DNA of 64,000 bases from Pratylenchus scribneri (GCA_030063045.1 JAQSEB010000005.1:1749001-1813000); one strand, 5' to 3'; positions 1 through 11,479 are shown, counted from the first letter of the stretch. Made by a program: numbers and translations. The notes: generated by a model not told the origin, from the letters alone.

Positions 1-3000
1 CCAGCTGGAGGTTGTGAACCCTGCGAATACAAAAATTTAATTAAAAACCAATAAAAATTTATTTTGAAATTAATTAAAGAAAATTGTAAGGTTTTCATTA
101 AAAGGAAAATCAAAATTTATCAAACCCATAAAATTTTATATAGAAATATTTTTAAATAATTCAGAAAAATTTGAAAAATTATAAAAATGTCGCAAAAAAT
201 TCCTTCAAATAAAATGTTAAAAAATTTAAATAAAATTTTAAAAAATGAATTTAATAAAATTTTTTTCCTTGATTTAATTAATAAATTTTAAATTTTTAAA
301 TCTCGTTTGTGAGTGATTTAATATTCAAACAAAAAATTTATAAAATCCATTTTATTTAATTAATAAAAATATGGAGTCAAAAATATTGTAAAAAGTAAAT
401 TAAATTTGAGACCCATAAAATTTTTATATGAAAATATTTATTTAAAAAATAAGAAAAAGGTGACAAATTATAAAAAGAAGGGTTGAGATTCCAGAAGTGA
501 AAATTTAATTAAAATAAAAATTAAAAAAATAGCTTAACCGTAATTATTTCTGGCTTAATTATTAATTCAATTATTCAATTTTAAAATTAACGAAAAATTT
601 TTATATAAAAAGAAATTAAAATTTTGCAATGCTTAATAGTTTTTAAAATGGAAATTATAAATTTAGAAAATGTGATAAATTAATATTGACGGTGGTTGGT
701 GATTTTTCTGTTTTTTTCAAAAAAAAAGTAAAATTAAATTTTTATTAAACCCATAAAATTTTTTCATAAAAATATATATTTAAAAAATTTGGAAAATGCG
801 ACAAATTAAAAATAAGAACGGCCACAGGCTGCCGACAAATAAAATTATATTTAAAAATTTAGACTTAAATAAAATAAAAATTTTAATAAAAAAACGCACC
901 GGTGCCGAATTCCAAACCAGGCCTGTGGTGTGCCATTGTTTGATGTAGGCTTGAAGTGCACTGAATATTTCGCACCATGCCTTGGCCCAGTCCCCGTGCA
1001 CTTGGTCGCCACCCTTGTGCTCGGTGCGGACTCGATTCACGTAAAACATTGAAACATCCAACATTTCCTTGACATGCGGGCCTGGGGTTGGTTTCTGCCA
1101 AAGGAATTAGAAGGGAAAAATTATTTATATTTAAAACTAATTTAAATGAGATTTTTAAAATATAATTGGTATTGCTCGAAATTGATAGAAAATGGCGATT
1201 TGGTGGATAAATTTGGGTCAAGTAGGCACCCAAAAATTTTCTTATGGAGAGGGAATTTTATCGTTTTTTGCTGGTCAAAAATTTAGGGGAAAATGAATAA
1301 TGAAAAATTATTTCCCCTCTTTTTATAAATGGAGAAGGCAGAGGCAGAAGAGGAAGTCTCTGTCTCTGCTCCCTGTTGGATATGGGTTTTGATTTGATTA
1401 AAATGATTTAATGAATTATTAATAATTTTTGATAAGAGAAATTGTGTAATATATTTAATGAATTTTTATTTTAATTTTTTGTTAAAAATAAAAAAGATAA
1501 AAGGCGCCCAAATAATTAGAGGAATAAAAATTAAAATTTTTTCATTAATCAAAACTAGCAAAAATCGTGAAAAATCGAAAACTTAATAAATTAAAAAAAG
1601 TTAATCAAAAATTTTTATTCAGCAATAAAATTCTTTTGAATAAAAATTTAATAAAATTTATACAAAAATTCCTAAATTTGAATAATTTAATGCCGCTCGC
1701 TTACCACGCTGACCCATCCCAACGCGGGTAATCCTTCTGCGACGGCGGCCAAATGATTGAAAACTTTTGTGGATTTTTTTGCATCTTTGAATGCTCCAAT
1801 TTCGCCCATTTGATGCACAATTGGCCCGAGCATTTTTTGCTGTGCCGCGGCGTCCGGTTCAGGCTGGCCACTGGCTTGCCACAGAAAAGTGCGATGCAAA
1901 TCGAAGGCAGTACCAACTTTTTCGGCCTTTAATAAAAAAATAAATTAAATGTGATTTTTTTTTTCAAATTATTAATTAAAATTTCCAAAACATTTAAAAT
2001 GGCGAAAAAGATTGATAACGGTTAAGTGGTTTATCCTAAACCCTAACTTTCTACCCAATTGATAAATCTTGTCGAGCCGCATCATTTGATTATGTCTTCG
2101 CTTGCATTTAAATAAATTCTAACTTAGTTTTGATTTTTGAACCATTAAACCAAAATTGGTTTAAACCGTTTAATACCCTTTATTGTTGACCAAATCAAAA
2201 TTGGTTTAAACGGTTTAATACCCTTTAATTGTTGACCAAACCAAAATGGGTTTAAACCGTTTAATACCCTCTAATTGTTGACCAAACCATGACAAATTAT
2301 AATCATAAACCATTCGATGCATTTTGATCAGCTCTATACAATTTTTATTTAATTGTTTTGGCTTGTGAACAGTGATGTCCCGGTTCCAAATTTTTAATCG
2401 GTTCTTCGGTTCCGGTTCCTAACAATAAGGGGTCTATAATTTTTAGCGGTTCCAGGGTAGCGGATTTGTACCGATTTTTAACGGTTTCGGTTTTTGACGG
2501 TTCCGGTTCTCGAACCGTCGGAACCGGTGCCAGGAACCGAGTACCGGGACATCACTGCCTGTGAATTTAGGACAAACACTTAAGCCATTATATTTTGGGC
2601 TTTTTGTACATTTTTTTCGCCTTTTTCAATATCCAATTTTTAAATTAATAATTAAAATTAGAAACCATTTGAGCAACTTCGCCACCAATTTTCTTGGAAA
2701 CATCCAGGAAAGCTTTGATCGGTCCTTGCAAATTGTCGTCATATGCCTTGATGCTGGGCGGTTGGGCCGAACCTGTGATGAAATTTTGAATATTTTTGAT
2801 GTTTTATTTTATTTAATTAGGGCATTAGGCGGATTTTAGTTTAAAAATTTTTAATCTTTTGCAAAATCTAATCACGAGGGTTTGTCTACTGGGGCTAGAG
2901 ATCATCCGTTATAGATAGCGTATGGCTTACGGATTAAGCCTTAAGCGTAAAGGATTAAGGTCGATCAGGGTATCATGTATCATCTCACATATCCGAACCC

Positions 3001-4327
3001 TACTAATATTGATCATTTGGGAATCTTTAATTTCAAAATCATCTGCTCTCGGATAATCGTAATCAATAAGTACCCGTTTGTTCAGGCTATCCAAAAAAGC
3101 TTGAGTTTTATTTACCCAAAAAAACCTAGAGTTTTAATTTTGGTACCTTAAGTTTCGGTTATTCAAAAAACCTTGAGTTTTGGTTATCCAAAAAACCTTG
3201 AGTTTTGGTTATTCAGAAAACCTTGAGTTTTGCCAACCCAAAAAAACCTTGAGTTCTGGTTATCCAAAAAACCTTGAGTTTTGGTATCCAAAAAACCTCA
3301 TTGGTTATCCAAAAAACCTTGAGTTTTGGTATCCAAAAAACCTTGAGTTTTGGTTATCCAAAAAACCTTGAGTTTTGGTTATCCAAAAAACCTTGAGTTT
3401 TGGTTATCCAAAAAACCTTGAGTTTTGGTTATCCAAAAAACCTTGAGTTTTAATTTTGGTACCTTAAGTTTCGGTTATTCAAAAAACTTTGAGTTTTGGT
3501 TATCCAAAAAACCTTGAGTTTTGGTTATTCAGAAAACCTTGAGTTTTGCCAACCCAAAAAAACCTTGAGTTCTGGTTATACGAAAAACCTCAAGTTTGGT
3601 TATCCAAAAAACCTTGAGTTTTGGTTATCCAAAAAACCTTGAGTTTTGGTATCCAAAAAACCTCATTGGTTATCCAAAAAACCTTGAGTTTTGGTTATTC
3701 AAAAAACTTTGAGTTTTGGTTATCCAAAAAACCTTGAGTTTTGGTTATTCAGAAAACCTTGAGTTTTGCCAACCCAAAAAAACCCTGAGTTCTGGTTATA
3801 CGAAAAACCTCAAGTTTGGTTATCCAAAAAACCTTGAGTTTTGGTTATCCAAAAAACCTTGAGTTTTGGTATCCAAAAAACCCCATTGGTTATCCAAAAA
3901 ACCTTGAGTTTTGGTATCCAAAAAACCTTGAGTTTTGGTTATCCAAAAAACCTTGAGTTTTGGTATCCAAAAAACCTTGAGTTTTGGTTATACGAAAAAC
4001 CTCAATTTGGTTATCCAAAACCTTGAGTTTCGGTTAACCAAAAACCTTGAGTTTTGGCTATCCAAAAAACCTCAAATTTGGTTATCCGAAAAACCTTGAG
4101 TTTTGGTTTGGTTATCCAAACGCGACTTGCCAATTTTGATGTTTTAAATTAAATTTTTCTTTTAAATAATGTTCAAAAGTTCACAAACTTCCATTTCCTG
4201 CTCCCAATGTTGCCGGTTTTGGTGCCAGTCCCGGTTTCTGTGAATGGATTGCCTCCTGCCTTTGGGTGATCAATTCGAGACGGCCCACCAATGCTTCGAA
4301 TTTTTTCATATCGGCGTTTGCGCTCAT
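1..4327 (-). CDS. CAP: Adenylyl cyclase-associated protein (CAP), N-terminal part; gene runs off the left edge
   Basis: CAP proteins bind actin monomers, recycle cofilin-actin and, through the N-terminal helical domain, touch adenylyl cyclase. Five minus-strand exons join in phase: 4189-4327 (start MSANADMKKF, then VGRLELITQRQEAI), 2666-2772 (LQGPIKAFLDVSKKIGGEVA), 1705-1926 (VFNHLAAVAEGLPALGW), 900-1094 (MFYVNRVR, LQAYIKQWHTTGLVW) and 1-20, the start of a Pro-rich linker exon. These blocks match in order the N-terminal folded domain of animal CAP1/CAP2 from memory; the WH2 and C-terminal CARP domains would lie to the left of the window. The ATG at 4327 is the first in frame before the conserved region. 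Intron 1 holds a 25-bp tandem array and intron 2 a hAT-type MITE plus a dispersed repeat, so the introns are much longer than usual for this genome. No coding damage seen. Confidence 0.93.
2035..2340. repeat. Dispersed intronic repeat, GACGC-core family (copy 1)
   Basis: AT-rich repeat with AAACCAAAATTGGTTTAAAC and GGTTTAATACCCTTTAATTG motifs repeated about three times in tandem. It lies in CAP intron 2. The same words recur in introns across the window. Confidence 0.75.
2370..2557. mobile_element. Short hAT-type MITE (188 bp)
   Basis: The ends are CAGTGATGTCCCGG and CCGGGACATCACTG, a perfect 14-bp inverted repeat. They are flanked by 8-bp sequences CTTGTGAA (2362-2369) and CCTGTGAA (2558-2565) that differ at one base. 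CAGTG ends and an 8-bp target duplication are typical of hAT elements. The interior is built of GGTTCCGGTT-like words and has no coding capacity. Sits in CAP intron 2. Confidence 0.85.
3100..4125. repeat. 25-bp tandem repeat array in CAP intron 1
   Basis: About 40 units of roughly 25 bp: a run of six A followed by CCTTGAGTTTTGGTTATCC. Variants include CCAACCC and GGTATCC units and a larger block (about 300 bp) that repeats as a higher-order unit. The short open frames across it are repeat artefacts. Confidence 0.95.
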
Positions 4328-4339
4328 CTTCTCGTTGTT

Positions 4340-5815
4340 TTGCTTGCTAGTTTTCCCACCAATTTTGGCGATTTAATTTAAAGCTGAAAAATTAGCCGAT
4401 GAATCAATAAATTGTTAAGTGGGAAACGCGTAAAATAAAATTGATGAGTGTAAATATTTAATGAATAAATTGGAAATTAGTAATTAAGAAATCAATTTGT
4501 GTAAGTTCTAGTGGTCTTTTTTTGTTCCGGTTTGGATAAATTACAAAGAATTCTTTTTCTGGGGGTTTGGGCACAAGATTATGGGCGGAAAAACGATGAT
4601 TCATTCTCGTTTCTCGCCATATTCTTTCTCATTCTTTTTCCATTCTTATCGAATTTTTTTTGTTCAACAATGCGTAGGAGGAAGAAAGATGAAAATGTGA
4701 ACAAAGAATGCGAGAAAGTAGATAAAGTGGGAGATGAAGAAGGCTTGGGATTTTGAGGGTTGGACTTTTCAACTTTTCTCTTCTTTAATGACATTGATGA
4801 GGATGAGAAGATTGAGGAAGGCTGGGGAAAGAGCAAAAGCCAAGGTCGACCTTTTGTGTGGACCTTAAAAATGTGTTGTTTATGTTGAGTAGAGCAGCAG
4901 CTGCTGCTGTGGATTTATTATTGAATTGCAGGCTTGGGATGGGATTGAATGGATGAAAATCCAAAATAAAATTCAAATCAATTTTACTCTGGCTGCAAAG
5001 AAAATCCGGGATTCTTGTCCATTTTTTATGTCTGCTTTAGTTCTTTTTGTCTCTACTAAAAGCGCTGCGCTTAAAGTCATAGACAGTGGAAAAAAAGGAT
5101 GGAGAGTGGTGAAAAGAGAGGTTAGGCATTCAGAGTGCATTAGAAAATCAAAATGACTAATAGTCAAAAAGACTATTCCCCCCTCCCAATCCAAAAACAT
5201 CAAAAAGGATAAATGTTTAAAGTGTTTTACGGTTTTAATATCGTTATTAAACTGTAAACACAATCTTTTCTTGATAAAATGATAAGATAGAAGATAAAGA
5301 TCTTAAATATTAGTTGCTTATAAATAATTGAACATCTACAAATTTAAAATTTAGAGTTGCCGAACATCGGACCAGTTGATGGAAGGATAAGCTGGGATTT
5401 TACATACTTAATTAAATTGATTTTATAATTTATGTAAAATAATTAAACTGCCTTTTCTTTTATTCTTCTCTTATCGCAAATTTCCGTTTTGCAAAAATCC
5501 AAATCGAGGGCAGAGTCAATCGTCGATTTTATTGTCCAATTTTCGTCGATTGGCTCGATGGCTTCTTTTCTTTTTGTTATTGTTTATAAAATAGTGTAAA
5601 AACTAAAAAATGAAACTGCTTCATTCAGGAAATATGGGACACAAAATAAGATGTTGAATTAAAAATTAATTAAAAAATGGGGGCGAATGGAAAATGGCGA
5701 AAGGGGGAGTTGGTCCAATTAAGAATTTTCATTCACCAAATTTTATTTCATTCATCAAAACCAATTTTAAAATGATCATAACATCCCTTTCTTTATTTAA
5801 GAATATTTTTTAAAT
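4340..5815. other. Intergenic stretch upstream of CAP; no supported gene
   Basis: Between the CAP start and the next minus-strand gene. It contains purine-rich and pyrimidine-rich tracts (4510-4860) and a GCAGCAGCTGCTGCTG palindrome near 4895. Several short open frames on both strands overlap each other and show no recognisable domain. It may hold the CAP promoter and 5' UTR; nothing specific seen. Confidence 0.5.
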
Positions 5816-5848
5816 TATCCACTTTTCTTCATAATCTTCTTCATTTCC

Positions 5849-6100
5849 TCAATCTCCACTTTTTGCTGATTCAACGCCAATTTTTCTATGGCGAAGGAAA
5901 AGCTTGAAGACAAGGATAAAAGTTAGCATTGAGAGAACAAGATTGAGAAATATGCAAATGTGCCAGACGCCAATAGAACTGCTGGCCGAGAAACCTTCGG
6001 CAGTGTTGGCCACCAATGCTATATTGAGGGGAGGTGACCATATTAGAGGGGGATTGTGCCAATATGGGAATATTGAACTTGTTGCTGTTTGTGTTGATGA
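5849..6100 (-). other. Open segment with one transmembrane helix after the secreted-protein stop
   Basis: Directly after the TGA at 6101-6103, in the same frame, about 83 codons stay open and end at 5849. They include a strongly hydrophobic stretch (IGVWHICIFLNLVLSMLTFI) followed by FKLFLRHRK, which looks like a transmembrane helix with a basic cytosolic stop-transfer tail. A second frame just beyond reads VEIEEMKKIMKKSG and stop. Either the upstream protein is a membrane protein broken or recoded at TGA, or this is an exon of another gene. No GT donor lies before the TGA. Confidence 0.25.
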
Positions 6101-7063
6101 TCAATTCCGCGCATCATCATTCGCTTTGGCTAATTCTCCATCAGTCAGCGCAGGTTCCTTTCGCCCCATGGTCATTTCGTCCAAAAGGGGGTTTTGAGTG
6201 GCCGATTCACCCAAAGGTCGTTTTGTTCCAATGGTCATTTCTTCCAATAATGGTAATTTCGAAATGGGGGCTTTGGTTGTCTCATCTCCATCGGCCGGTG
6301 CCATTTTCCACTTTCTTTGTCCTGGGGCCAATCCAAATTGTGGGAGACAAAAGACAAAAGATAAGACAAACACCAAATAGACGGAAAATACGTCTTTTGT
6401 CTTTTATCCCAATCCAAATTAATTTGCCGTTCAAAAGACAAAAGACAAATTGTTACAAGAGAGATTTGTCTTTTGTCTTCGGATTTTGAGACAAAGATAA
6501 AAGACAAATTTTAAGACAAATTGACTACCTTTTTTCAAAAATTCATTAAAAATCAGGGGAACGCCCAAAAAATCCGAAAAAATTAGGGGAGGCTAAAAAC
6601 ACTCTAAATTTTCATATAATCTTTTTTAAAAAATTTTTTGACTTCATTTTGACCATAAAGACAAATTTGAGGGGCGTTCGCGAACACCCCCCAAATTTTG
6701 CAGACAAAAGACAAATTTTGAGTGAAATTGTCTTTTATCTTTTTTAATTTGGATTAGATATGAGACAAAAGATATTTTTAGGAAGACAAAAGACAAATTT
6801 ATTTTATCTTTTGTCTTTATCTTTTGTCTCTCACAATTTGGATTGGCCCCTGAGCCATTTGCTTAATGAATGAATTTCGCCCCAATATTGCCCATTGGCT
6901 AACCATCCCCCTCACCCTCATCATCATCCGGTATTTTCACTCGCGGTTGAGCATATTTCTTCCAGGCCGCTTGCCTCATATTTCCCCGAGTAGATTGTTC
7001 GGCACCTTCGGCAATTAAAATGGCAACGAGCATAGCCAAAAGGTAAAGACGACAAAAATGCAT
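6101..7063 (-). CDS. Small secreted protein, 126 residues, unknown function
   Basis: Two exons, 6904-7063 and 6101-6321, join in phase (GATG|GTTAG donor, CAG|GACAAAG acceptor). Residues 1-21 (MHFCRLYLLAMLVAILIAEG) are a clear signal peptide. The mature part is hydrophilic: an acidic patch (DDDEGEGD), a basic QRKWKM and two related segments, PLLEEMTIGTKRPLGES and PLLDEMTMGRKEPALTD. The GTKR and GRK at the ends of the repeats resemble prohormone cleavage or amidation sites, so a neuropeptide-like or other short secreted peptide precursor is possible; this is inference. The intron is almost entirely a MITE whose end supplies the 3' splice site. An in-frame membrane-helix segment follows the stop. 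Confidence 0.6.
6322..6851. mobile_element. MITE-like element filling the intron of the secreted-protein gene
   Basis: Terminal inverted repeats GGGGCCAATCCAAATTGTG and, at the right, CACAATTTGGATTGGCCCC, followed inward by AGACAAAAGACAAAAGATAA-type words on both sides. The interior repeats GACAAAAGACAAA and its complement. About 530 bp, non-coding. I see no convincing target-site duplication. Confidence 0.75.
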
Positions 7064-7074
7064 TTTGACGGGTG

Positions 7075-7430
7075 AAAATTTATCTGTAAAAAAGAAAAAT
7101 ATTTTGTCGGAATTTTGAAAAATTTGCTTTAAGGAATGAATGCCCAAGAATGGGGTTATTCACCTTCACCCCATAGTGAATTCTACCACATTCTCGATCG
7201 AGACAATATGATTCAATTAAAGATGTGCCCTCCCTACCATTCCCATATGCATTCCATTTTCTTGTTTTTCTTCCTTCCAATCGGAATTTAGGTATTCACC
7301 AAACGAGCCATTTTCGACATTGTATGATGATGAATAATGAATGTGCTTGATGAATATTTTGTTGGAATTTGATAGGCAAAACGAGCAAATTCCATCAATA
7401 TTTAATATAAATGTTTCCAAATTATTTTAT
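7075..7430. other. Upstream region with unresolved minus-strand frames
   Basis: Two overlapping minus-strand open frames (7217-7420 and about 7150-7280, the latter reading SLIESYCLDRECGRIHYGVK before a possible GTGAAT donor) might be an exon of an unrecognised gene. No domain recognised and no consistent splice chain to the neighbours. Confidence 0.25.
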
Positions 7431-7489
7431 TTTTGAATGTCCTTGCTGGATGATCTGCTACATTCTTGAATCGTCATCCGCCTGTTCTG

Positions 7490-7806
7490 ATTTAAATAAT
7501 TCCGCCTATTCTGATTTTAATAATTCCGTATATTCAGATTTTAGTAATTCCCTGTTCTGGTTTTAATAATTCCGCCTGTTCTGATTTTAATAATTCCGCC
7601 TGTTCTGATTTTAATAATTCCGCCTGTTCTGATTTTAATAATTCCGCCTGTTCTGATTTTAATAATTCCGCCTGTTCTAATTTTTAATAATTCCGCCTGT
7701 TCTGATTTTAATAATTCCGCCTGTTCTAATTTTAAATAATTTCGCCTATTCTGATTTTAATAATTCCGCCTGTTCTAATTTTTAATAATTCCGCCTGTTC
7801 TGATTT
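7490..7806. repeat. 24-bp tandem repeat array, copy 1
   Basis: About 13 units with core TTCTGATTTTAATAATTCCG followed by CCTG, with CCTATTC variants toward the edges. The same unit forms a longer array at 11755-12312. Confidence 0.95.
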
Positions 7807-7809
7807 TAG

Positions 7810-8325
7810 CTTTTATGGTCGATTAATGCGCGAAATTTGCCCTCGTTCTTGTGTGGCTTTTGTAATAGAATGAAAAATGAAGGGAATGAATTGGGCAGAA
7901 GAATTAAAAAAAAGCCACAGATTTTCCCGGTTCTCGTAAATGTTGAAAAAAGAAGACAAAGAAAAGGAAAATAAATTATCATTATTAGCAAATAAAATTT
8001 TTTAAATATATCCAATTTACGTTTAATTATTTAAAAAGTCTTTTTTTTTTAATTTTAAGAAAATTTTTATAATAATGAAATTTGCGCCTTAATTTTGTTA
8101 ATATGCCAGCACATTCAGTATGTATTATATTACTGAAATAAGCTTAAATTCATGTTTTGCCTTCAAGCTTACTGGGAAAAATTTTTTTAAAAAATTTTGC
8201 GGCATTGATTTTTTGACAATGCTTAAATTTTAATGAATTTCATAATTTCTTAAAAATTGATTTATTGATAGACAGTTGTTTATTTGAAAACTTCGGGAAT
8301 AAAAATATTGAAATTGTTAATTCCC
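7810..8325. other. AT-rich spacer
   Basis: Between the 24-bp array and the 3' end of the collagen gene. A minus-strand open frame at 7806-8015 is hydrophobic but matches nothing. No feature supported. Confidence 0.5.
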
Positions 8326-8329
8326 TCTT

Positions 8330-11231
8330 TTATTGTTCCGAATGATTTTTGGCTATATCATGTGAATGTGAATGTTTATGCTGAACTCCTCTGCCATTGG
8401 GTCGCCGTCTTCCCAGTGGATTTTTGGGCCCATATCCACTTGGTTTCAACAATTGTTGGCGAAGTTTTTCGCGAGGGCACGGACAGTAGAGAGCATCATT
8501 GCCGGGTTGGCCAACAAGACCAGGACCGCCGGCTTCTCCTGGGACACCTTTTCGACCCCTTCTTCCTTGTTGACCTAGAAAAATGTCCCCAAGATAATGT
8601 CATTGAGAGAAAATATCATCGCCACCAAACCTGGTTCTCCTCTTAGTCCTGGCAATCCATTTTTCCCTACAACGCATTTTAATTGATCAAAATCAAAACC
8701 GGTTTTACCATTTTGTCCAGCTTCGCCGGTACTTCCCGGTCTGCCTGCTTTTCCCGGTCTACCTCTGGCCCCTGGCGATCCGTTCAACCCAGAAATGGCT
8801 GCATTCCCCGGTTTTCCTTTTGGCCCCTGCCTCCCGGGCAATCCAATTTTACCGGCGGCACCTGGCAAGCCTCGTTTGCCTCGTGGACCGGACTAAATAT
8901 TTATGGATTTAATTTGACAAAAAACCGAAAAATTTAAAGGTTCTGAAATTTTTCCTAGAACTATAAACTTATATTATTCAATCGATAAATATGGTCAAGA
9001 CTCAAGATTCATCGCTTGGTTTGCTTTGTTATGGGTTTAATTAATTCTAAGTTTTGAACCGTTTCAAAATCGGTTTAAACCGTTTAATACCTTTTAATTT
9101 TGACCAAACCCTAACAAATTATTATACCATTCGATGCGTCTTGATCAACTCTGTATTAATTATGGGAATATGGTATATGAATGTTGGATAAATTTTTAAA
9201 CCATTTTAATTATTTTAACATTATGCTTTATTTCATCGACAATTGCAGAGTTTTTTCAGCAAAATAAATACTATCCTATATTTAATTATTATTTTTTTCT
9301 ATCCGTCTTCCAACCTTTCCATGTTTTCCCGGTACTCCTCTTGGTCCATTTTTGCCCGGTTTTCCACTTTCTCCTACCCGTCCCGGCTCTCCTCGTTCTC
9401 CCATTGGGCAAATGCGATAACATTTTGGTTCAAATCCGTGGAATTAAAATACCTGGGCTTCCATTTTGGCCTGGAGGTCCTTTTCTTCCCGGAGGCCCAG
9501 CTGGACATCGATGATCCACTTCACATCGACAAAATAGAGGATCCGGGATTGAGAAAATTTCCTCGAGGTTATCATCATTGTCGGCGTCGTGAATTTGTCG
9601 ATTTCCGATGTTTTCCATGCGAACGTGACTGTTGTTGAAGCAATGAATGGAGATTTGCCCTATTAAAAATATGGGAGTGAAAATCAAGAAAATTAGCTTA
9701 TGTAGTAGAATTGTTGTATATTACTTGGTGAGACAAAAAGGAAATTATAACATGTAAATATCGAACCATTTAAACAGTAAAATTGAACTTTAAATGAAAT
9801 CATTTTTGATTGCTTTAATTTTTTTATTAAATTAGATTTTGATAATGCATTGAATTAGGCTAATATAATGTTAATAGATCTCTTTTAGGTTTTGACCATC
9901 CTCACAGAAGGTTTTTAGTCAATCCAAACATGCGGAATAAATCTGACTGAGAAACAGGCAATTTAATTAAAAAAAATAATTTTGATTTGTATTGAATATG
10001 GATGGAAAAATAAAAATATTTCTCTTCTTCCTTCATACTGTGGCCAGTGTTTTCATGATACCAAAATTTTCAATATGATATGATAATGATATGATAGTCA
10101 AAACGGTATCATTCAAAATGATATGATATGATAATGATAGTGACAATTATCACTATCATATCACTATCATATCATTATCATATCATATTAGCACTATCAT
10201 TATCATATCATTTTTCTATCATTATCATTTAGAAAAAACCGAGAAAAATATATTACAAAATCGTCAAAAATTTTTATACCGACATTTCAACAAAATTTTC
10301 TTTCCAAATTAAATAATTTTCATTTGTTAGATAAATAAGTTTATTTGGATTTCATTTTTTATAAGAATATTGGCTAAAAAAACTTTCTACCGGAATGCTT
10401 GAAGAAATTTGAATAAATATTTAAGGTCAATATAAAATTTCCCAATCCTTCCAGAAGCTTCCAATGCAAAAAATTTTTTTAAATTTTAAATTATTTAAAT
10501 TTTGGATTTTTTAAATTTAATTCAGAATCGTATATGAAAAATTCATTAATGAATATTTAAGAAAGAGAGTTTCATAAGAAAAAATTAGATTGCTTAAAAT
10601 GCCAATAAAGGTCCAGGAATAATAATTTAGTCAAAAATTGGAAAAATTTTTTGGAAATTCTTTGAAAAATGGACAAAATTTTAAAAAATTTTTTGAAAAT
10701 TGCCTGCTTTCAACTATCATGATACTATCATGATAGTATCACTTTTTTATGATAGAAAATTTCTCAAAATGATATGATACTGATATGATAGTCAAAGTGC
10801 TATCATATCACTATCATATCATTATCATATCACTATCATATCATTATCATATCATATTAGCACTATCATGAAAACACTGACTGTGGCCTACTAATTCATA
10901 ACCGAATCCAAATAAAATTGCTTAAATTTGTGCCTAAACTTAAATTCAGTCAAAAATTCTTAAATTTGACAATTTAGCTACTCCAAATTTTTCAGGCTTC
11001 TGATGAGAATTGCCCCCACCATTCCAGAGAAATAAATAATCATAAAAATTGAGTTTTTTCAAACTGAATTTGTCGTTCGCTTTCAGCAAATTCCTTTCGA
11101 TGGATGTCCAGCATTGAATGAATGTCCCAAATGCGAGTGAGTACTTGAATTGTGGAGAAAAGGCCGACAAAAGTTCCAATGAAAAGTAGAAGAATGGAGG
11201 CCAACAATTTGACTTGGATTTGGATGGACAT
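8330..11231 (-). CDS. Nematode cuticle-type collagen
   Basis: Extracellular matrix collagen with the nematode layout. An N-terminal exon starting at 11231 encodes a signal-anchor (LLASILLLFIGTFVGLFSTI). Exon 9453-9659 has DPLFCRCEVDHRCPAGPPG, the cysteine cluster leading into Gly-X-Y. About 9315-9432 continues Gly-X-Y after a CYRICPMGERGEPG interruption. Exon 8631-8892 is mostly Gly-X-Y with one break (FDFDQLKCVV). Exon 8330-8574 ends the Gly-X-Y with GNDALYCPCPREKL and a His/Ser tail, stop at 8330. The last three exons join in phase. Two joins are uncertain: the first intron, which holds a hAT MITE, and the 9432-9453 junction, where staying in Gly-X-Y needs a one-base shift or a 55-bp intron with a GAG acceptor. 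Either the gene is damaged there or the sequence has an indel. Confidence 0.85.
9040..9165. repeat. Dispersed intronic repeat, GACGC-core family (copy 2, partial)
   Basis: Contains CGGTTTAAACCGTTTAATAC, TTGACCAAACCCTAACAAAT and CCATTCGATGCGTCTTGATC, words shared with the copies at 14.6-18.8 kb. Lies in a collagen intron. Confidence 0.7.
10045..10879. mobile_element. hAT-type non-autonomous element with subterminal TATCATATCA arrays (835 bp)
   Basis: Perfect 16-bp terminal inverted repeats, CAGTGTTTTCATGATA and TATCATGAAAACACTG, flanked by a perfect 8-bp duplication ACTGTGGC (10037-10044 and 10880-10887). Inside each end are dense arrays of TGATATGATA and its complement TATCATATCA, the arrangement expected of clustered hAT transposase subterminal sites. 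The middle is AT-rich with no coding capacity. Lies in the first collagen intron. Confidence 0.93.
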
Positions 11232-11479
11232 TTTCGGATGAATTTTATAAATGAAAGGGACTTTGAGAGAAATTTTGCATTAAAGGATTAGGGTAGCGCG
11301 CGGGGGGAATAGGTCAATCCCAGAAAATTGCCGAGGGATTAAATGACTTTTTGATGGAAGAAGCGGATAAATAGAGAAGGGGCATAAATATACGTCAATT
11401 TGAATTTAAAATGAGTAAGAAAAATAATTTATTTTATTGCATAAAAAATATTCAAATTTATACAATAAAAATGATCATT

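Noticed and set aside
3180..4026. Open frames with repeated YPKNLEFW-type peptides
   Set aside because: Direct translation of the 25-bp tandem array inside the CAP intron.
4579..4836. Minus-strand Ser/Lys-rich frame upstream of CAP
   Set aside because: Low-complexity, overlaps another frame of equal quality, and has no splice or domain support.
7490..7806. CRISPR array
   Set aside because: Units are contiguous 24-bp repeats without distinct spacers, in a eukaryotic genome.
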